Origin: Sporopachydermia quercuum
Taxonomy: Eukaryota; Ascomycota; Sporopachydermiomycetes; Sporopachydermiales; Sporopachydermiaceae
DNA: 64,000 bases
Assembly: GCA_001599295.1 (NCBI GenBank)
Contig: BCGN01000006.1
Location: 620,001 to 684,000, forward strand
Direction: 5' to 3'
Below the pieces are notes generated by a model. It made no database searches and had not been told where the DNA came from. It saw only the letters and a list, made by a program, of their open reading frames with translations. A program made the position numbers and the translations under genes. This document shows positions 35,503-46,941 of this stretch, piece by piece. Each line of letters begins with the position of its first letter. The first letter of the stretch is position 1.

Positions 35503-35834
35503 ATGGTATGTTAAACTGTTTGCTAAGGTGCTTGCAATTTTGAAAAGGTTCAATTCTGGTGATAGTTAAACGACTTCCTCTACTGTAATTCATATGCATT
35601 TTCTAACACTTTTTTGTCCAGTCTGCGCTTTTTAACTTCCAATCACTACTACTGGTGATACTGCTGTTCATCTGCACAAGCACATATATTCATGCAGTTT
35701 TCCCTGCACCATTAGATAAAAACAAAACTGGAATGTTAGGAGCTTTCTGGAAAGCAGCTAGAATAGGCGAGAGAATGAGTCCATATGTTTCAGTGTGTTG
35801 TTTGATCATGGCTTATATTCAACTACGGTCATAG
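35503..35834 (+). CDS. KSH1: Kish-family Golgi/secretory protein Ksh1; first exon is the ATG alone
   Basis: Small conserved membrane protein needed for early secretory transport and essential in S. cerevisiae. Exon 1 is just the start codon (35503..35505), directly followed by GTATGT; the 116-nt intron ends after TTCTAACACT with TCCAG at 35621. Exon 2 (35622..35834) begins [10 protein letters not shown]. The 71-aa product compares with 72 in S. cerevisiae and contains an N-terminal hydrophobic segment (signal/TM), the family core [21 protein letters not shown] and a second hydrophobic segment at the C-terminus. Too small and too split to show as an ORF. Its place near EFM6 matches YNL024C-A. 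Confidence 0.94.
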
Positions 35835-36113
35835 TGCTGAATACCAAGAAAAAGGCAGAGAATGCAGAATATGAAATATTGGAGAGAGGGAGGAAAGAAG
35901 GATTAAAAGCGGAAGGAATTTCGAATTGTGTCATATATTGACGTTTGTAATCTTTTAAATGCTGGTCACAATGAGGATATCTATGGATTAGCTAAGCTAA
36001 ATTGATACGAGTCATTAATTCATGTACAATAAATACTACATACATAAGTGTTTACCGTACACTATACGCATATCTTATCAGCGGATCATAACAGATCATT
36101 GAGTCTAGTTTAT

Positions 36114-38423
36114 TCACTTAAATTCATAGGTTTCACTTGTTCCCTCACATAAAGTACTCACCCGTGAAGTTCCAACAATTCTTTCTAGTTTTAATGCATC
36201 CCATTTGGAATAAACACCTTTCACTCTGCTTATATCAAAATCAGTCTCAGCTTTATTCAGAAACAAGAACTTGACAACTTCAGCATAGAAAATAGGATTA
36301 TTAGGTAAATCGTAAAAGTAAACTGATTGTACTCCCTTGATATCAAATCGTCTATAGTGATGTAAACGTTCAGTGTACAGCATAATTTTCTTTTTACCAT
36401 TGGCAAATTGTTGTCTATGACGAGTTAACTCTGATTGAGTTGAATATTCATCAATATAAGTATATGAAGGCGTAACATGGAATTTCAAGTTCTTGAGGTA
36501 GTTCTTCAACCTAATATAGTCAGAGAAGTTGGAAATGAAAATTAGAGCCCCATTTTCTTGTGAAGAAGCTGTTAAAAGTTGTGGTAAAATTATTGAAGTA
36601 AAAAACTTGAATCTTCTATCAACGTCATCCAAGGGAGTATCGCAGTAAAATCTAGTGAAAACTTGCTTGACCTTTAGGCCTATTGTTCCAATAGCAGATG
36701 GTATAATCAATGCCGATGATGTATCTGAAGCTTCATTAGCTTTACCAGTTGATGCACTAGTAGTAATAGTAGAACTAGACTTAATATCACTTTTCTTACC
36801 ATAGAAGGGTCTCACTTTCACCTTCCCACTTATATTTTGACAATGGGACATGAAAACCGAGTTTATCTCAGGACTTAGATAGTCTGTAAATATTAGTGTT
36901 TGACGGAAGCATTTGGCCAAATTGTCAATATACCAAGAACGAATTCTGGAGAAATCAGCATCGTGGAATTTCTTTGGAATCAGATTCAGATGTTTCATTA
37001 CGATAGAAACGTTATCCCAGTTTTGTAACTGGGCAGCATGCATCTTATCGAATACTAACAATTCAATTGAGGACAAAAAATCATAGTCTTTCTTTGATTT
37101 ATCAGGACTGGTAACAATCATTTTGAGGCCTAAAGGTGAACAAATTATCAAGTCTGATTGGTAGAAAGAAGAATAAAACTTCATAGTCTTTCTAGTGAAT
37201 TTGATACCCAAACAGAACAAATCATCAGTATTTCCTCCAAACAAATGACAGAAATCTTCCGGTTTATTCTCTGGTGGCATAGCGTCTGAATGGAAAGAAT
37301 CTTTAAACCTCTTCTTATTTTCCTGCTGCTCGGTACCTGATAATTCAATCAAATCATCAACAATAAGATCACAGTAGTTTCTAGATGGAACAATAATCAG
37401 AACTTTAGGTCTAGTGAACCCTTGATCTGGACATTCGGGCAATTCTTCATTTTTCTGTTGAAGCTGAGAAAGTCTTTGGTTGTTCTTAAGTACTTTATCC
37501 CTGGTTTTGAAAATGTGATTTAGTATGTGTAAGCAGTATATTCTTCTGTATTCAGAATCATTTTTGTATGAAGCGATGGGGAAGCAAAAGTCTTGATAGT
37601 TGAATATAGGAGGAATGATGGATTTCTGAAGAGGTGTAAATATAAATCCATCAGGTTTATAAGATTTCTCAAAAGGTTCAATCAGACGCTTTTTCAGCTT
37701 GAATGCAGTAGCAAAATTGCTTTCCTTGGGTATTTCATCACATGCTGTGGGAGTGCCATTAGCAGCTTTGAAAGTAATTACACTGCCTAAGTATGAGTTT
37801 GATTTCTTCAAAGAATAACGTACTTTCTCCTCTGGCTTCAACTTAGACAATATTTCGTTGCCGCATGAAAAATGGACCTCGAAAGGATCTTTCGAAACGT
37901 ACTCTTCAGAATCTGAGTCAGAATCAACATCAACTTTCTCTTCCTTTTCATTATGTTTATCCGTTTTTGCCTCATTGTCGTCTTCGTCTTCTTCTCCTTC
38001 ATCTGCCTCTTCCAAATTCAAACCCTCAGGTTCCTCACTTTCTGCTTCAGAGCTCTCTTCTCCTGAGTTTTCTGCTTCGCCATTTATTTCCGCCTCGGAT
38101 GTTTCCTTCACAATCTTTCTCTTCTTCTTCAATGGCCTTTCCTTTTTGCTCTTGTGATCAGTCTTTAGTAATGTCAACAAAGCATTATAAGCTTTAGAAT
38201 CACGGATTCCACTATCATTTTCATCTTCACTATCATTGCTTTCTTCGACAGAGCTGTTTTCTTTGTCTGATGAAGCTGAAAGGACTTCTTGCTGCTCTTC
38301 ATTCAGTAGATCATCGCTGGATCGTTTTTTACTATGGTAAGATGATCTCACGATATCTCTAGCTTCAGTTCTTCCTGAACTGAATCTAGCAGGACGCTTC
38401 AACTTCGAAACTGTTGACGGCAT
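36114..38423 (-). CDS. UTP25: SSU processome protein Utp25
   Basis: Nucleolar factor of the small-subunit processome, needed for 35S pre-rRNA cleavage and 18S maturation. 769 aa (S. cerevisiae about 720). The first ~200 residues are highly acidic and Ser-rich with Lys runs, typical of nucleolar factors. The rest resembles a DEAD-box helicase fold (FTPLQKSIIPPIFNYQDF, PKVLIIVPSRNYCDLIVDDL, SDLIICSPLGLKMI, LLVFDKMHAAQLQNWDNV), but motif I and the DEAD sequence are replaced, as in other Utp25 proteins, so it is not expected to act as a helicase. Divergent from ICE2 as YIL091C is from YIL090W. Confidence 0.95.
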   Translation of the reverse strand: MPSTVSKLKRPARFSSGRTEARDIVRSSYHSKKRSSDDLLNEEQQEVLSASSDKENSSVEESNDSEDENDSGIRDSKAYNALLTLLKTDHKSKKERPLKKKRKIVKETSEAEINGEAENSGEESSEAESEEPEGLNLEEADEGEEDEDDNEAKTDKHNEKEEKVDVDSDSDSEEYVSKDPFEVHFSCGNEILSKLKPEEKVRYSLKKSNSYLGSVITFKAANGTPTACDEIPKESNFATAFKLKKRLIEPFEKSYKPDGFIFTPLQKSIIPPIFNYQDFCFPIASYKNDSEYRRIYCLHILNHIFKTRDKVLKNNQRLSQLQQKNEELPECPDQGFTRPKVLIIVPSRNYCDLIVDDLIELSGTEQQENKKRFKDSFHSDAMPPENKPEDFCHLFGGNTDDLFCLGIKFTRKTMKFYSSFYQSDLIICSPLGLKMIVTSPDKSKKDYDFLSSIELLVFDKMHAAQLQNWDNVSIVMKHLNLIPKKFHDADFSRIRSWYIDNLAKCFRQTLIFTDYLSPEINSVFMSHCQNISGKVKVRPFYGKKSDIKSSSTITTSASTGKANEASDTSSALIIPSAIGTIGLKVKQVFTRFYCDTPLDDVDRRFKFFTSIILPQLLTASSQENGALIFISNFSDYIRLKNYLKNLKFHVTPSYTYIDEYSTQSELTRHRQQFANGKKKIMLYTERLHHYRRFDIKGVQSVYFYDLPNNPIFYAEVVKFLFLNKAETDFDISRVKGVYSKWDALKLERIVGTSRVSTLCEGTSETYEFK

Positions 38424-40196
38424 TATGAGTATATAGAAAGATGCTATATTAGCGAGTACCTAGCCTATAGAAACCGTTTTCAATATTTATCTACATAAGA
38501 GCAGCCCCATTTAATAGGTGATCATCGAATTTGTAGTAGAAAATTCTCTCTAGCTACATAAAAATTTTAATTGTGTGATAACGAAGTGAGACCCGATGCT
38601 CTATGAGGGTAAATCTGTAGATTGCGAATGGGTTGGTATTAAGGTTCATGCCTTTTTTGATTGACGGTTATTGCTGTCCTGCAGGAAAGCGCAATCATAA
38701 TAACATTGTAATCGATGGATTGACTAGCTTCGCGGGTAGTTGGTAGATAAATCGCGGTGATTACAATGATAAACATCCTGAAGTGATTGCATATAATAAC
38801 AAGCAATGAAAATTAGTGTTAGAAGCAAAGAGGAGATATGGTGAATAAATGTGTAGCCGTGTGTAATTGATCGTGAGGGAATGTGGATTAAGCTAGGCCG
38901 TGAGGAAAACAAAAGACGACGGAATAGAGATTAGAAACTGCTGATTATGATATATGAGATATGATATATAATATATATTATATATTATATGTTGTATAGG
39001 ATTCTAGTACTAATTATATACTTGGAAATACCAATTATTGATGTAGTAATTGAATGAAATTGAACTAGCAGGACCATATACTACTTTCATCCACCATAAC
39101 AAAGATGTCTTAACACCTTGTAGCGATAAATAATATATGTAAGCGAGAGAACTATAGCTCCAAATTCTACTCTTACCAACTAACGCAAATTGCTGTCTTC
39201 TTATACAACCAAACAATAAATAAATCAACCGGACAAACTCAGAGCCTTTATTTGGATTATGAATAACAACACACGCTCATCATGGCAAGCATTCGATCTC
39301 TAAGCAGTCGATCAACATCAACATCAACATCAACAAACATTACATGCTTTCTTTCTATGCATATTTAAAGTTGCCATGCACCTTTTTTCTATCCTGCGTA
39401 GAATTTTCTCTTTTACGTGTACATACTTAATCTCCATTTATACATCAACACACAGAAAAACTAAAAAATCTCTTCTTTCTCAAGTGCTACGTTACATATG
39501 AAAGAAGGCTGGTTTTATATTATTATATCTAGTATTGACATATAAGTAATCAACAAACACGTTTGCAGTTACAAATCTATGAGAATAAAACGTGAATTGG
39601 GATCAATACAACGTTTGGTTATTTTCGGTAGCGCAATATTATGGGTGATAGAATTTAGAGGATTGCAAGCACTGTTTACAATTCAAGTGATCATAGATGG
39701 ATTCATGTTAGTGACAGTTTATCAGGAGAAATAACAATATAATATAAGAGAATAATATTATTGATATTTCAGCACTTGTGGATTGTTCTGCGATTAAAAG
39801 CCGCTTGTTAGATATTAATACAACTATAACAAAGTTTTCGTTTAATGCTTGCTTTGAAATCTTAGCACCTGAGAAACTCTCTACGAAGACGCAAGAGAAC
39901 GATAGTTCATGATACCGAAATTATCGCATACTTCAGCAATATATATATGAATCATCACACAACTATTTATGGAATTTAGCAAGGCGGTTATTTATTGAGT
40001 CTTGAAGTGTTTTTCTGTATTAAAATCTAGTGTAGATGACAACAATTATCATCAATTGGGTTGACAGAGAGAAATGATTTATTAAATATCGAAACAGTTA
40101 TTTTTATCGTATTTCAGAACAATATCTAAATTCGACAAAAGTGCATAGTTAGACTCAAGACTCAACAAACAAGAAACAAGCAAATAACAACTTACA
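38424..40196. other. 1.8 kb divergent promoter region, UTP25 and ICE2
   Basis: No supported gene. Holds an AT-rich near-palindromic run (GATATA/TATATA repeats, about 38948-38992) and four tandem copies of ATCAAC at 39311-39334. Confidence 0.5.
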
Positions 40197-41741
40197 ATGA
40201 GCTCTTTTGTCTCTACTCTCAAAGTGGTGTTCTCCGCATTATATTTGCTACTAATTCTGTTGACTATTCCTTTGGCATTTGATGCAGGAAGCGAAGACTG
40301 TGGATTAGCCTTCACATTTACGTTGATAGTGTTTTATTTTCTAATGACAAGTCTTAGATATGTCAGTAGAAATACTGGCTTCACATACACTGCGCACTTT
40401 TTTTACTACCTGCAGCATATCATCATTCCTTCATTATTGGTAGTCCATATTCAAATATTCTCAAGCGGGAACATACCTGCTATTTGGCTGAAAATTATTC
40501 AGCCATGGAAGTTCATGATGACCAATGCTACACCGTTTTTTACTATATTAGATGGCATTTGCTCTTTATTGACCATCCAAGCTTTGGGACATATGTCCAA
40601 ATGGCTCATTAGAGATAAAGCTAACACTTGGACTATCGCCTTTCTCATCACATCAGCAGGAATTATTTCAGCTTCTTTATATTTCTTATTCAGAGCGTTT
40701 GTTGTTCCTGAAATAACGATCGGCATTGGTTCAGCTATACTACTTGGTTCTATTATTACTTATTGCTGTATTATTGGTATTTATGGAATTGTCTCTGAAC
40801 GAGGCTCAGCATTGGAATCAAGTTTATTGTTTGCTTATATTGTTCGCTGTATTTACGAAACGTTCCCTGAGCTTGCAGAATCAACATCAGATTCAGTTCG
40901 TTACCTAATTTCCCAAACAACAGCAGCTTTACGACAGGAGATTCTGAATATTCCTATTCTCACAGATTTGAACAGAAGTATCAATGGTAACTACTACAAC
41001 TCTGACAGTTTTCTTAGCCAATCAGTGAGATTACTTTACTCGAACATATCAACTAATGTTCCCTATTCCTTTTCCACCGTTTATAACTTTCTACTGGTTG
41101 CTACTAACAAAGTAACAATACCAGTGATATTCAATCTTGCGTATCGTGTTGGAGTGTTTTACTGTGCTACAAGAATCATCCCTGCTATCCAATCATCATC
41201 GAGCCATGTATCAGTTCCTCATAACTCATCAGACGATGAGGCAAGCGAAAGTAGTGCCAACGAAAGAACCGTGAAAGCCTCAGGGCTGAGTATCAACATA
41301 TCTGGTTCTAACTCATTGAAATCCTCCAGCTCGCGGGTCTCTACTTCGCGTTCTCGTTCTCGAAGAAGAAGGAAGTCCAGGCATAGAAACTCCAATCGTA
41401 TGTTAGAGATACTGTATGCCTATGCACCATGTATAATTATAGCAGTTTACACACACTATATGATGCAACATGCAGGACTTCTACAGAAAGATATGAGGAT
41501 ATGGGGATGGTGGAATAACGAGAAGAATGTTGAAAACTATCTCACTCTGTTCGATAAAAGTAATCTGTATAATAGTTTGGGATCTGGGCAATTTGGATGG
41601 CGCACAGTAGTGTTGGTTCATGCATGGGAATTTTGGAATTGGGTTAATATGGTAACAATGTTAGCTCTTTATACAAGTGAACTTATTGCTCAAGGGAATA
41701 ATTATCAAGAACCTTTGTCAGTTCATTGGAAGAGTGATTGA
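40197..41741 (+). CDS. ICE2: ER multi-spanning membrane protein Ice2
   Basis: Integral ER membrane protein; in S. cerevisiae it supports cortical ER structure, ER inheritance and lipid homeostasis. 514 aa with about eight to ten hydrophobic spans. Shared with S. cerevisiae Ice2: SEDCGLAFTFTL, NTWTIAFLITSAGIISASLYFL, YGIVSERGSALESSLLFAYIVRCIYE, ATRIIPAIQ, and the C-terminal APCIIIAVYTHYMMQ and HAWEFWNWVNM. Between them lies a cytosolic-type loop (about residues 345-400), Ser-rich and ending in an Arg/Ser stretch (SRSRSRRRRKSRH) not expected from the S. cerevisiae protein. Adjacent to UTP25 as in S. cerevisiae. Confidence 0.94.
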   Translation: MSSFVSTLKVVFSALYLLLILLTIPLAFDAGSEDCGLAFTFTLIVFYFLMTSLRYVSRNTGFTYTAHFFYYLQHIIIPSLLVVHIQIFSSGNIPAIWLKIIQPWKFMMTNATPFFTILDGICSLLTIQALGHMSKWLIRDKANTWTIAFLITSAGIISASLYFLFRAFVVPEITIGIGSAILLGSIITYCCIIGIYGIVSERGSALESSLLFAYIVRCIYETFPELAESTSDSVRYLISQTTAALRQEILNIPILTDLNRSINGNYYNSDSFLSQSVRLLYSNISTNVPYSFSTVYNFLLVATNKVTIPVIFNLAYRVGVFYCATRIIPAIQSSSSHVSVPHNSSDDEASESSANERTVKASGLSINISGSNSLKSSSSRVSTSRSRSRRRRKSRHRNSNRMLEILYAYAPCIIIAVYTHYMMQHAGLLQKDMRIWGWWNNEKNVENYLTLFDKSNLYNSLGSGQFGWRTVVLVHAWEFWNWVNMVTMLALYTSELIAQGNNYQEPLSVHWKSD

Positions 41742-43246
41742 CCAAAGGTATTTTGATGGACGTGTATTATAGTATTTAGATAGGTATTAATAATTTTTAT
41801 AATGGGAACTGTCCTGTAGAAAGTAGATTGAAATGTCTATGAGGTGTTTGATTAACAAATAGTGCGGCCATCACAAACAACTTACGAGATTCAACTTCTA
41901 AGATTCAACTATTTTACGCTGATTGACTCCCTGATTGCTCTGCTGGGAAGGACAATCACCATCCAGTTAAGCAGCTCTTGGTATTTGCTTAATAAATATT
42001 TTCGCAAGTTATACATACTTTTTAGACAACACATTGCACTAGATCAGATAGTTTCAATAAATGTTCTCTACATTTCTTATATGTAAACTTCAACGCATCA
42101 ACAAGCCCAACGACTTTTCTTTATTAATAGCTGCATTTACAATCTAACGTCTCTCCTATTTCTCAAACCAATCTAAGTCCTTGTTTGATCAGAAAAAATT
42201 ATGCAATTCTCGTCGTTGTTAAAACTCTGAGCTTGACTCTATGTTGCTTAGTTATTTCATCATGTTAAAACAAAAGAACATGAAAGGTTATCAGAATTAT
42301 ACAACCGTCATTCGAAAGTAAGCTATATAGTTGATCCAGTGAGAACGCGATTGATTCCTTCCATCCTACGCAATTTTAAACTTTTAACCATTAAAGCGAA
42401 CTGAACCCGGCATATTTGACTATGCATCTTCCCCCCAAAGGACGGACTCGAAAAAAAAAATGGAAAAAAGTGGTTCATAGGATAAAAGTAAGCTCCATTG
42501 AGGTATCAACCCTAAATAAACAGGAAGATAATTGCATAACTATCGTCTAGAAAGATGTATGTAAGCAAGCTTACAGTTTCATTCCATCGTCGAAATAGTT
42601 AAAGGATGATTGCTCATCAACAGAAATGATCAACACATTACATCAAGAGGATTTGGATTGACCAAATCTATTCTGAGGTTAGCATCTCAGAGCGTTTCCG
42701 CTTTTTGACCGGAGACTTTCCCCAAAGCTTAGAATGACAAACAGATTAGATCTATTCGTCCTTTTGAAGGCTTTGTAACAATTCTTCTACCCTTATGATA
42801 AAGAATTATAATAGGACTTCTTATGTGAGTACTGATAGCTGTTATAAAGAAAAGGAAAAGGATAAAGAGAATTGGCATATAAATAGCACTAAAAGAAAAA
42901 TTTGTTTGTGGACAAACAGAATACTGAACGGAAGTTTAGTTTAGTTTACGGTAAAATGTCCGCTAATGTTTTGTGGCTAGGAACACTGGACAAAGGAGGA
43001 AATAGCAGCTGATTATGTAATCTGAATAGTATCATTGCTTTCAACATCTACATAATTCTCTAAAGATAATGCGATAGTGGTTAATCAATAGCATGAGGAA
43101 GGGGAGAAAGTTTAGCTTTGAAATGCTTGGTAAGAATATGTTTATTTGGTAAACAAGACAGTCTGATAACTGGAGATTTATTAGATGTAAACAGTGCTCG
43201 GAAGATTTGTTGAATAATGGATAGAATGTTGATTGAAGAATAGAAA
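41742..43246. other. 1.5 kb intergenic region, ICE2 to SSN8
   Basis: No supported gene. A frame at 41862-42086 starts with GTG and lacks features. Homopolymer C and A runs lie near 42431-42461. Confidence 0.5.
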
Positions 43247-44417
43247 ATGGTAAGTAATCTAGGTAGACTGTGGATGGATGACTTGATCGATTAGAAAAGA
43301 TAATAATGGAGAATTCTTATCTACCGGTACTAACAGATGTCAGGCGGCGAACTATTGGAATTCGAGTCAACGACACAAATGGCAATGTACCAGAGAAACG
43401 CTGGAAGAGCTGCGAAGTAAAACTTTGGAAATGGAGTATAGGCTATACAGAAGTGAATCGGCATTAAGTAAGAATGAGAAGCAGGGATTAAAAGAACAAA
43501 TGGGCTTCAGAGGAGCTGTTGGAGATTATAACGGAGCATCAATGTTGAGAGGGAATGATCATAAATCCGGTGCAAATCCGAGAATGCATAAATCGATACA
43601 GACAACTGAACGGATACTGAACGAGCTACACTATGATACATCTATGAGGATATATATACATAATCTGATAACAGCCTTGGGTAGACAGCTGAGAGTGAGA
43701 CAAAGAGCAATTGCAACAGCAGAAACATATTTATTGCGCTTTTTCACCAAAGCATCAATTCTAGAAGTTAATATATACATACTAGTTACAGCAGCATTAT
43801 ATTTGGCATGCAAGATAGAAGAATGTCCGCTTCATATAAGAGGAATAGCACTGGAAGCAAGAAACATGTGGCCACATCATATCTCAAATGATATATCAAG
43901 AATTGCTGAGTTTGAATTTTACCTGATTGAAGAAATGGATAGTTACCTGATAGTTTATCATCCTTATGAGCCGCTGAAACAAATAACCAAGGTTTTGTCT
44001 AAACTACCATCAACACAATCAATAATAGTACAACCAGACGAATTACATACAAGCTGGAGTATGATCAACGATATTTACATAACGGATTTGATTTTGCTAA
44101 TGCCACCTCATATCATAGCTATTGCATGTCTCTACATGACAATGGCATTGAAATCTACGTCCACTGCTAACTTCCAACAACAATCGGCCATGGTCATGCA
44201 AGGAATAAAAGCGGTGACTATATCTGGGAACATGGAAACTAATCGTGATGAACGACTGGCTCGTTTGATCAACTTCTTAGCAGTGTCAAATATCAATTTA
44301 AATGAATTAGTTGAGTGTATTCAAGAGATCATTTCTCTATATGAATACTGGGATAAGTTTGATGAGGTGAAGACCAAAACAATAATTAACTTGTTCTACG
44401 TGAAAAACTCTGCATAG
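43247..44417 (+). CDS. SSN8: Cyclin C of the Mediator kinase module; first exon is the ATG alone
   Basis: Cyclin partner of Cdk8/Ssn3 in the Mediator CDK module, which represses and tunes RNA polymerase II transcription. Exon 1 is only the ATG (43247..43249), followed at once by GTAAGT; the 94-nt intron ends TACTAACAGATGTCAG and exon 2 (43344..44417) begins AANYWNSSQRHKWQCT, matching the conserved cyclin C N-terminus. 358 aa (S. cerevisiae 323). The cyclin boxes show YLACKIEECP, EFEFYLIEEMDSYLIVYHPY and PPHIIAIACLYM. CTG codons sit at conserved Leu positions (GRQLRVRQ, SYLIVYHPYEPLKQ), good evidence for Leu decoding. An ATG at 43335 lies after the branch site and is out of frame. Confidence 0.94.
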
Positions 44418-46941
44418 ACTGACTCCCATGTATAAAAAATAATGACATAGTGTTAACGACTTAATAACATTTAATAACAATTAATGCCTTTTCTTTTATA
44501 GGACATTAGAAACAAAAATGTAAAGTCTTATTAACAAATCGATCCATACCATTCTGCTGGAAGAGAGCTAATTTTGATTACATAATCTAAAAGGTTAGAT
44601 TCACTATTTGCCTTATAATGTAAACCGTTACAACTTTCCCCATAAATATAAATAGTATAATTTCATCTTCTTGTTCTCATTCATTGCTTCAATAGGAAAT
44701 TAGATTTCCCTAACAATTCAAACTTTTGGGCTGGCCAAGTCAAGTGGCATTGTTGTTGGTCGAAAACGTTTCTGATATGAATAAGAGAAATTAGAATAAG
44801 AGAAATTAGTAGGTTGGTATTGCCTACATATATTATTGATTGTAAGCAACTTGATAGTTTTGTTTCTCGTTTGCTTATACGCCAGAACTCACGTAGTAAG
44901 ACCAGAGAGTTCAACTATCTAGTGGGAAACAGTTAGTTTGAGAGGTATTACATGTTCAGATAGAAATATGAACGATAAATAGAAGTGATCGCATCGGATC
45001 AGAAGAATAATCTTCCAATTCTCTATGTCGGATTTTTGATTTCGGTTTATCAAATACTAATGCTATAAACTAAAAATAAAATTATCATCACAGCCTTGAT
45101 ATTTTGTCATCAGATACGTGAAAACAATGTTTTGATACTGAGAATTTATTTCATAAGAAGTCCAACTGAACTTCACTGTGAGGTTTAGCTCTCGACTTCT
45201 CTTGAATCGCTAATGATGAGTAGAAGCGGCTCACACTTTTCAACAATTTTCACTGAAAATATAGGCAGCGCATTTGAAGTCGCGGGTTGTTGATAAGTGA
45301 GCACTAGACCTGCTATGGACATAATACTATCACTTGTTGTTAATTGGTATTAAGATAGATAGTTATCATGCACATATCGCATCTCATCATATATCATTAC
45401 TTTCCGATCACTTTTTTTACTTTGCTGTATGTTGAATTATCCACGTTTCTCCTTTCATGCCTCAAATCAAACAAACCAATTAATTGTTCCGTACATTGAT
45501 CCACCTCATATCTGAGTATCTTACTCGCTATTTTTTATTAAGAGAAAGAACAGTTTATCCTAGTTTTACAAGACATATATGTATATCTAATCTTCACAAA
45601 AGCTGTATCAATCACGTTCATGTTTACCTCAAATGTACATTGCCATTCTGGTCTCACTTCTGGCTACAAAGAACTATTCATATTGCTAACTCTCATTGAA
45701 ACTTCTCCAGTCAATCATTTCTACTGTAATATACACATATATTCTTTCCCGTTATTATTTTACAAAATTACTTCTTTCATCATCCTCACATCTCGTTTTG
45801 ATTTCTGTTACATAACCAGTAAAACCCTTCCCAAATACTCCATACTCGTAATCTCAATGTGCAAGCTCATTATTCCAGGTTATTTTTTGTATCCTTGAAG
45901 CTTCATTCTTCCTCTTAGTTCCTTTCATCCTCCATCCCTATATAAAAAATAAAAAATAAAAGAATATCTTGCTTTCCCATCAATTGCCCTTCAAAATTTC
46001 GCTTCGGTGGTCCTTGGTCTACTTCTGACCCACTAAATCTTGTTACTTACGTACACTACACTTGCTGTCCCACAGACTTGTGCTTGTCAGCTACTTTTCG
46101 CGTTTTGTGCAAACCTTAATTGAAAATTCCTGCGACCATTCGAACTCTATTGCGAACTCTTTCACTTAGAAAAATGTCATACTGAAGCATAACTTGTTGA
46201 AATTGAATTAACTTGATTCAACAATAACGAACCGGGCTACGTCAATTAAAAGGAGTGCGTGAGATGGTATTGAACTAGAAAGTCTTGAAAGAAAAATAGA
46301 AAGAATGAAATTCGGACGTTGGTGTTAGAATAGATTAGAAAGAAGTTGAAAATTAATGATAAGTTGATAAAAGGTAAAATAGAGTATAGTAGTATAGTAT
46401 AGACGAAGAGGAAAGAATAGCATTAACTAGAGTGAAAGTAAACAACTGGGGAAATCATTTCAATACATAACGGTGAAGCAACAGATTGGTGAATGATTGA
46501 ATTAGTTGATTGGGCCATTGGTTTGTATAGGTAGTCAACAGTTGTTGGGTGAAGCGAAAAAAAAAAAAGGTACCAGAAAGAATACCAAAATCGTCGCCAA
46601 AGAAAAGGTTGAAAAAGTATCAGAAATTACGTGGCTTCAAAAGAAGATGAGCAGTAATCTGAAGAAAGTACTGTTTCTATCATTATTTCAATCTATTTGA
46701 AGTGCATTTACNCTGTTAGTCAGTCAAAACAAAGGCAAAGCAGAATTACTGTTAGTAGGGAAAATCGCCCATATACCCTTAGTTTTATCAACTACTGAAA
46801 AAGTACTGAATCAATCAACTATAGTCAATAAAAATAGCAATTATACTCAAAACTCGAGGCAGATAAACTAACAGGATTACGAGCACAAATTCAATTGACT
46901 GAAAGCGGAATTTAATCTGTTGAGAACACTAAATTATTATA
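44418..46941. other. 2.5 kb intergenic region before the ceramide synthase gene
   Basis: No supported gene. Frames at 45484-45699, 45620-45898 and 46506-46700 begin with non-ATG codons or have chance-like composition. A perfect tandem duplication of a 15-base unit (GAATAAGAGAAATTA) lies at 44779-44808. Confidence 0.5.

Noticed and set aside
45484-45898. Two overlapping open frames of 71 and 92 codons
   Set aside because: Composition follows AT-rich chance sequence (many Ile, Phe, Tyr, Ser), with no domain and no splice context.
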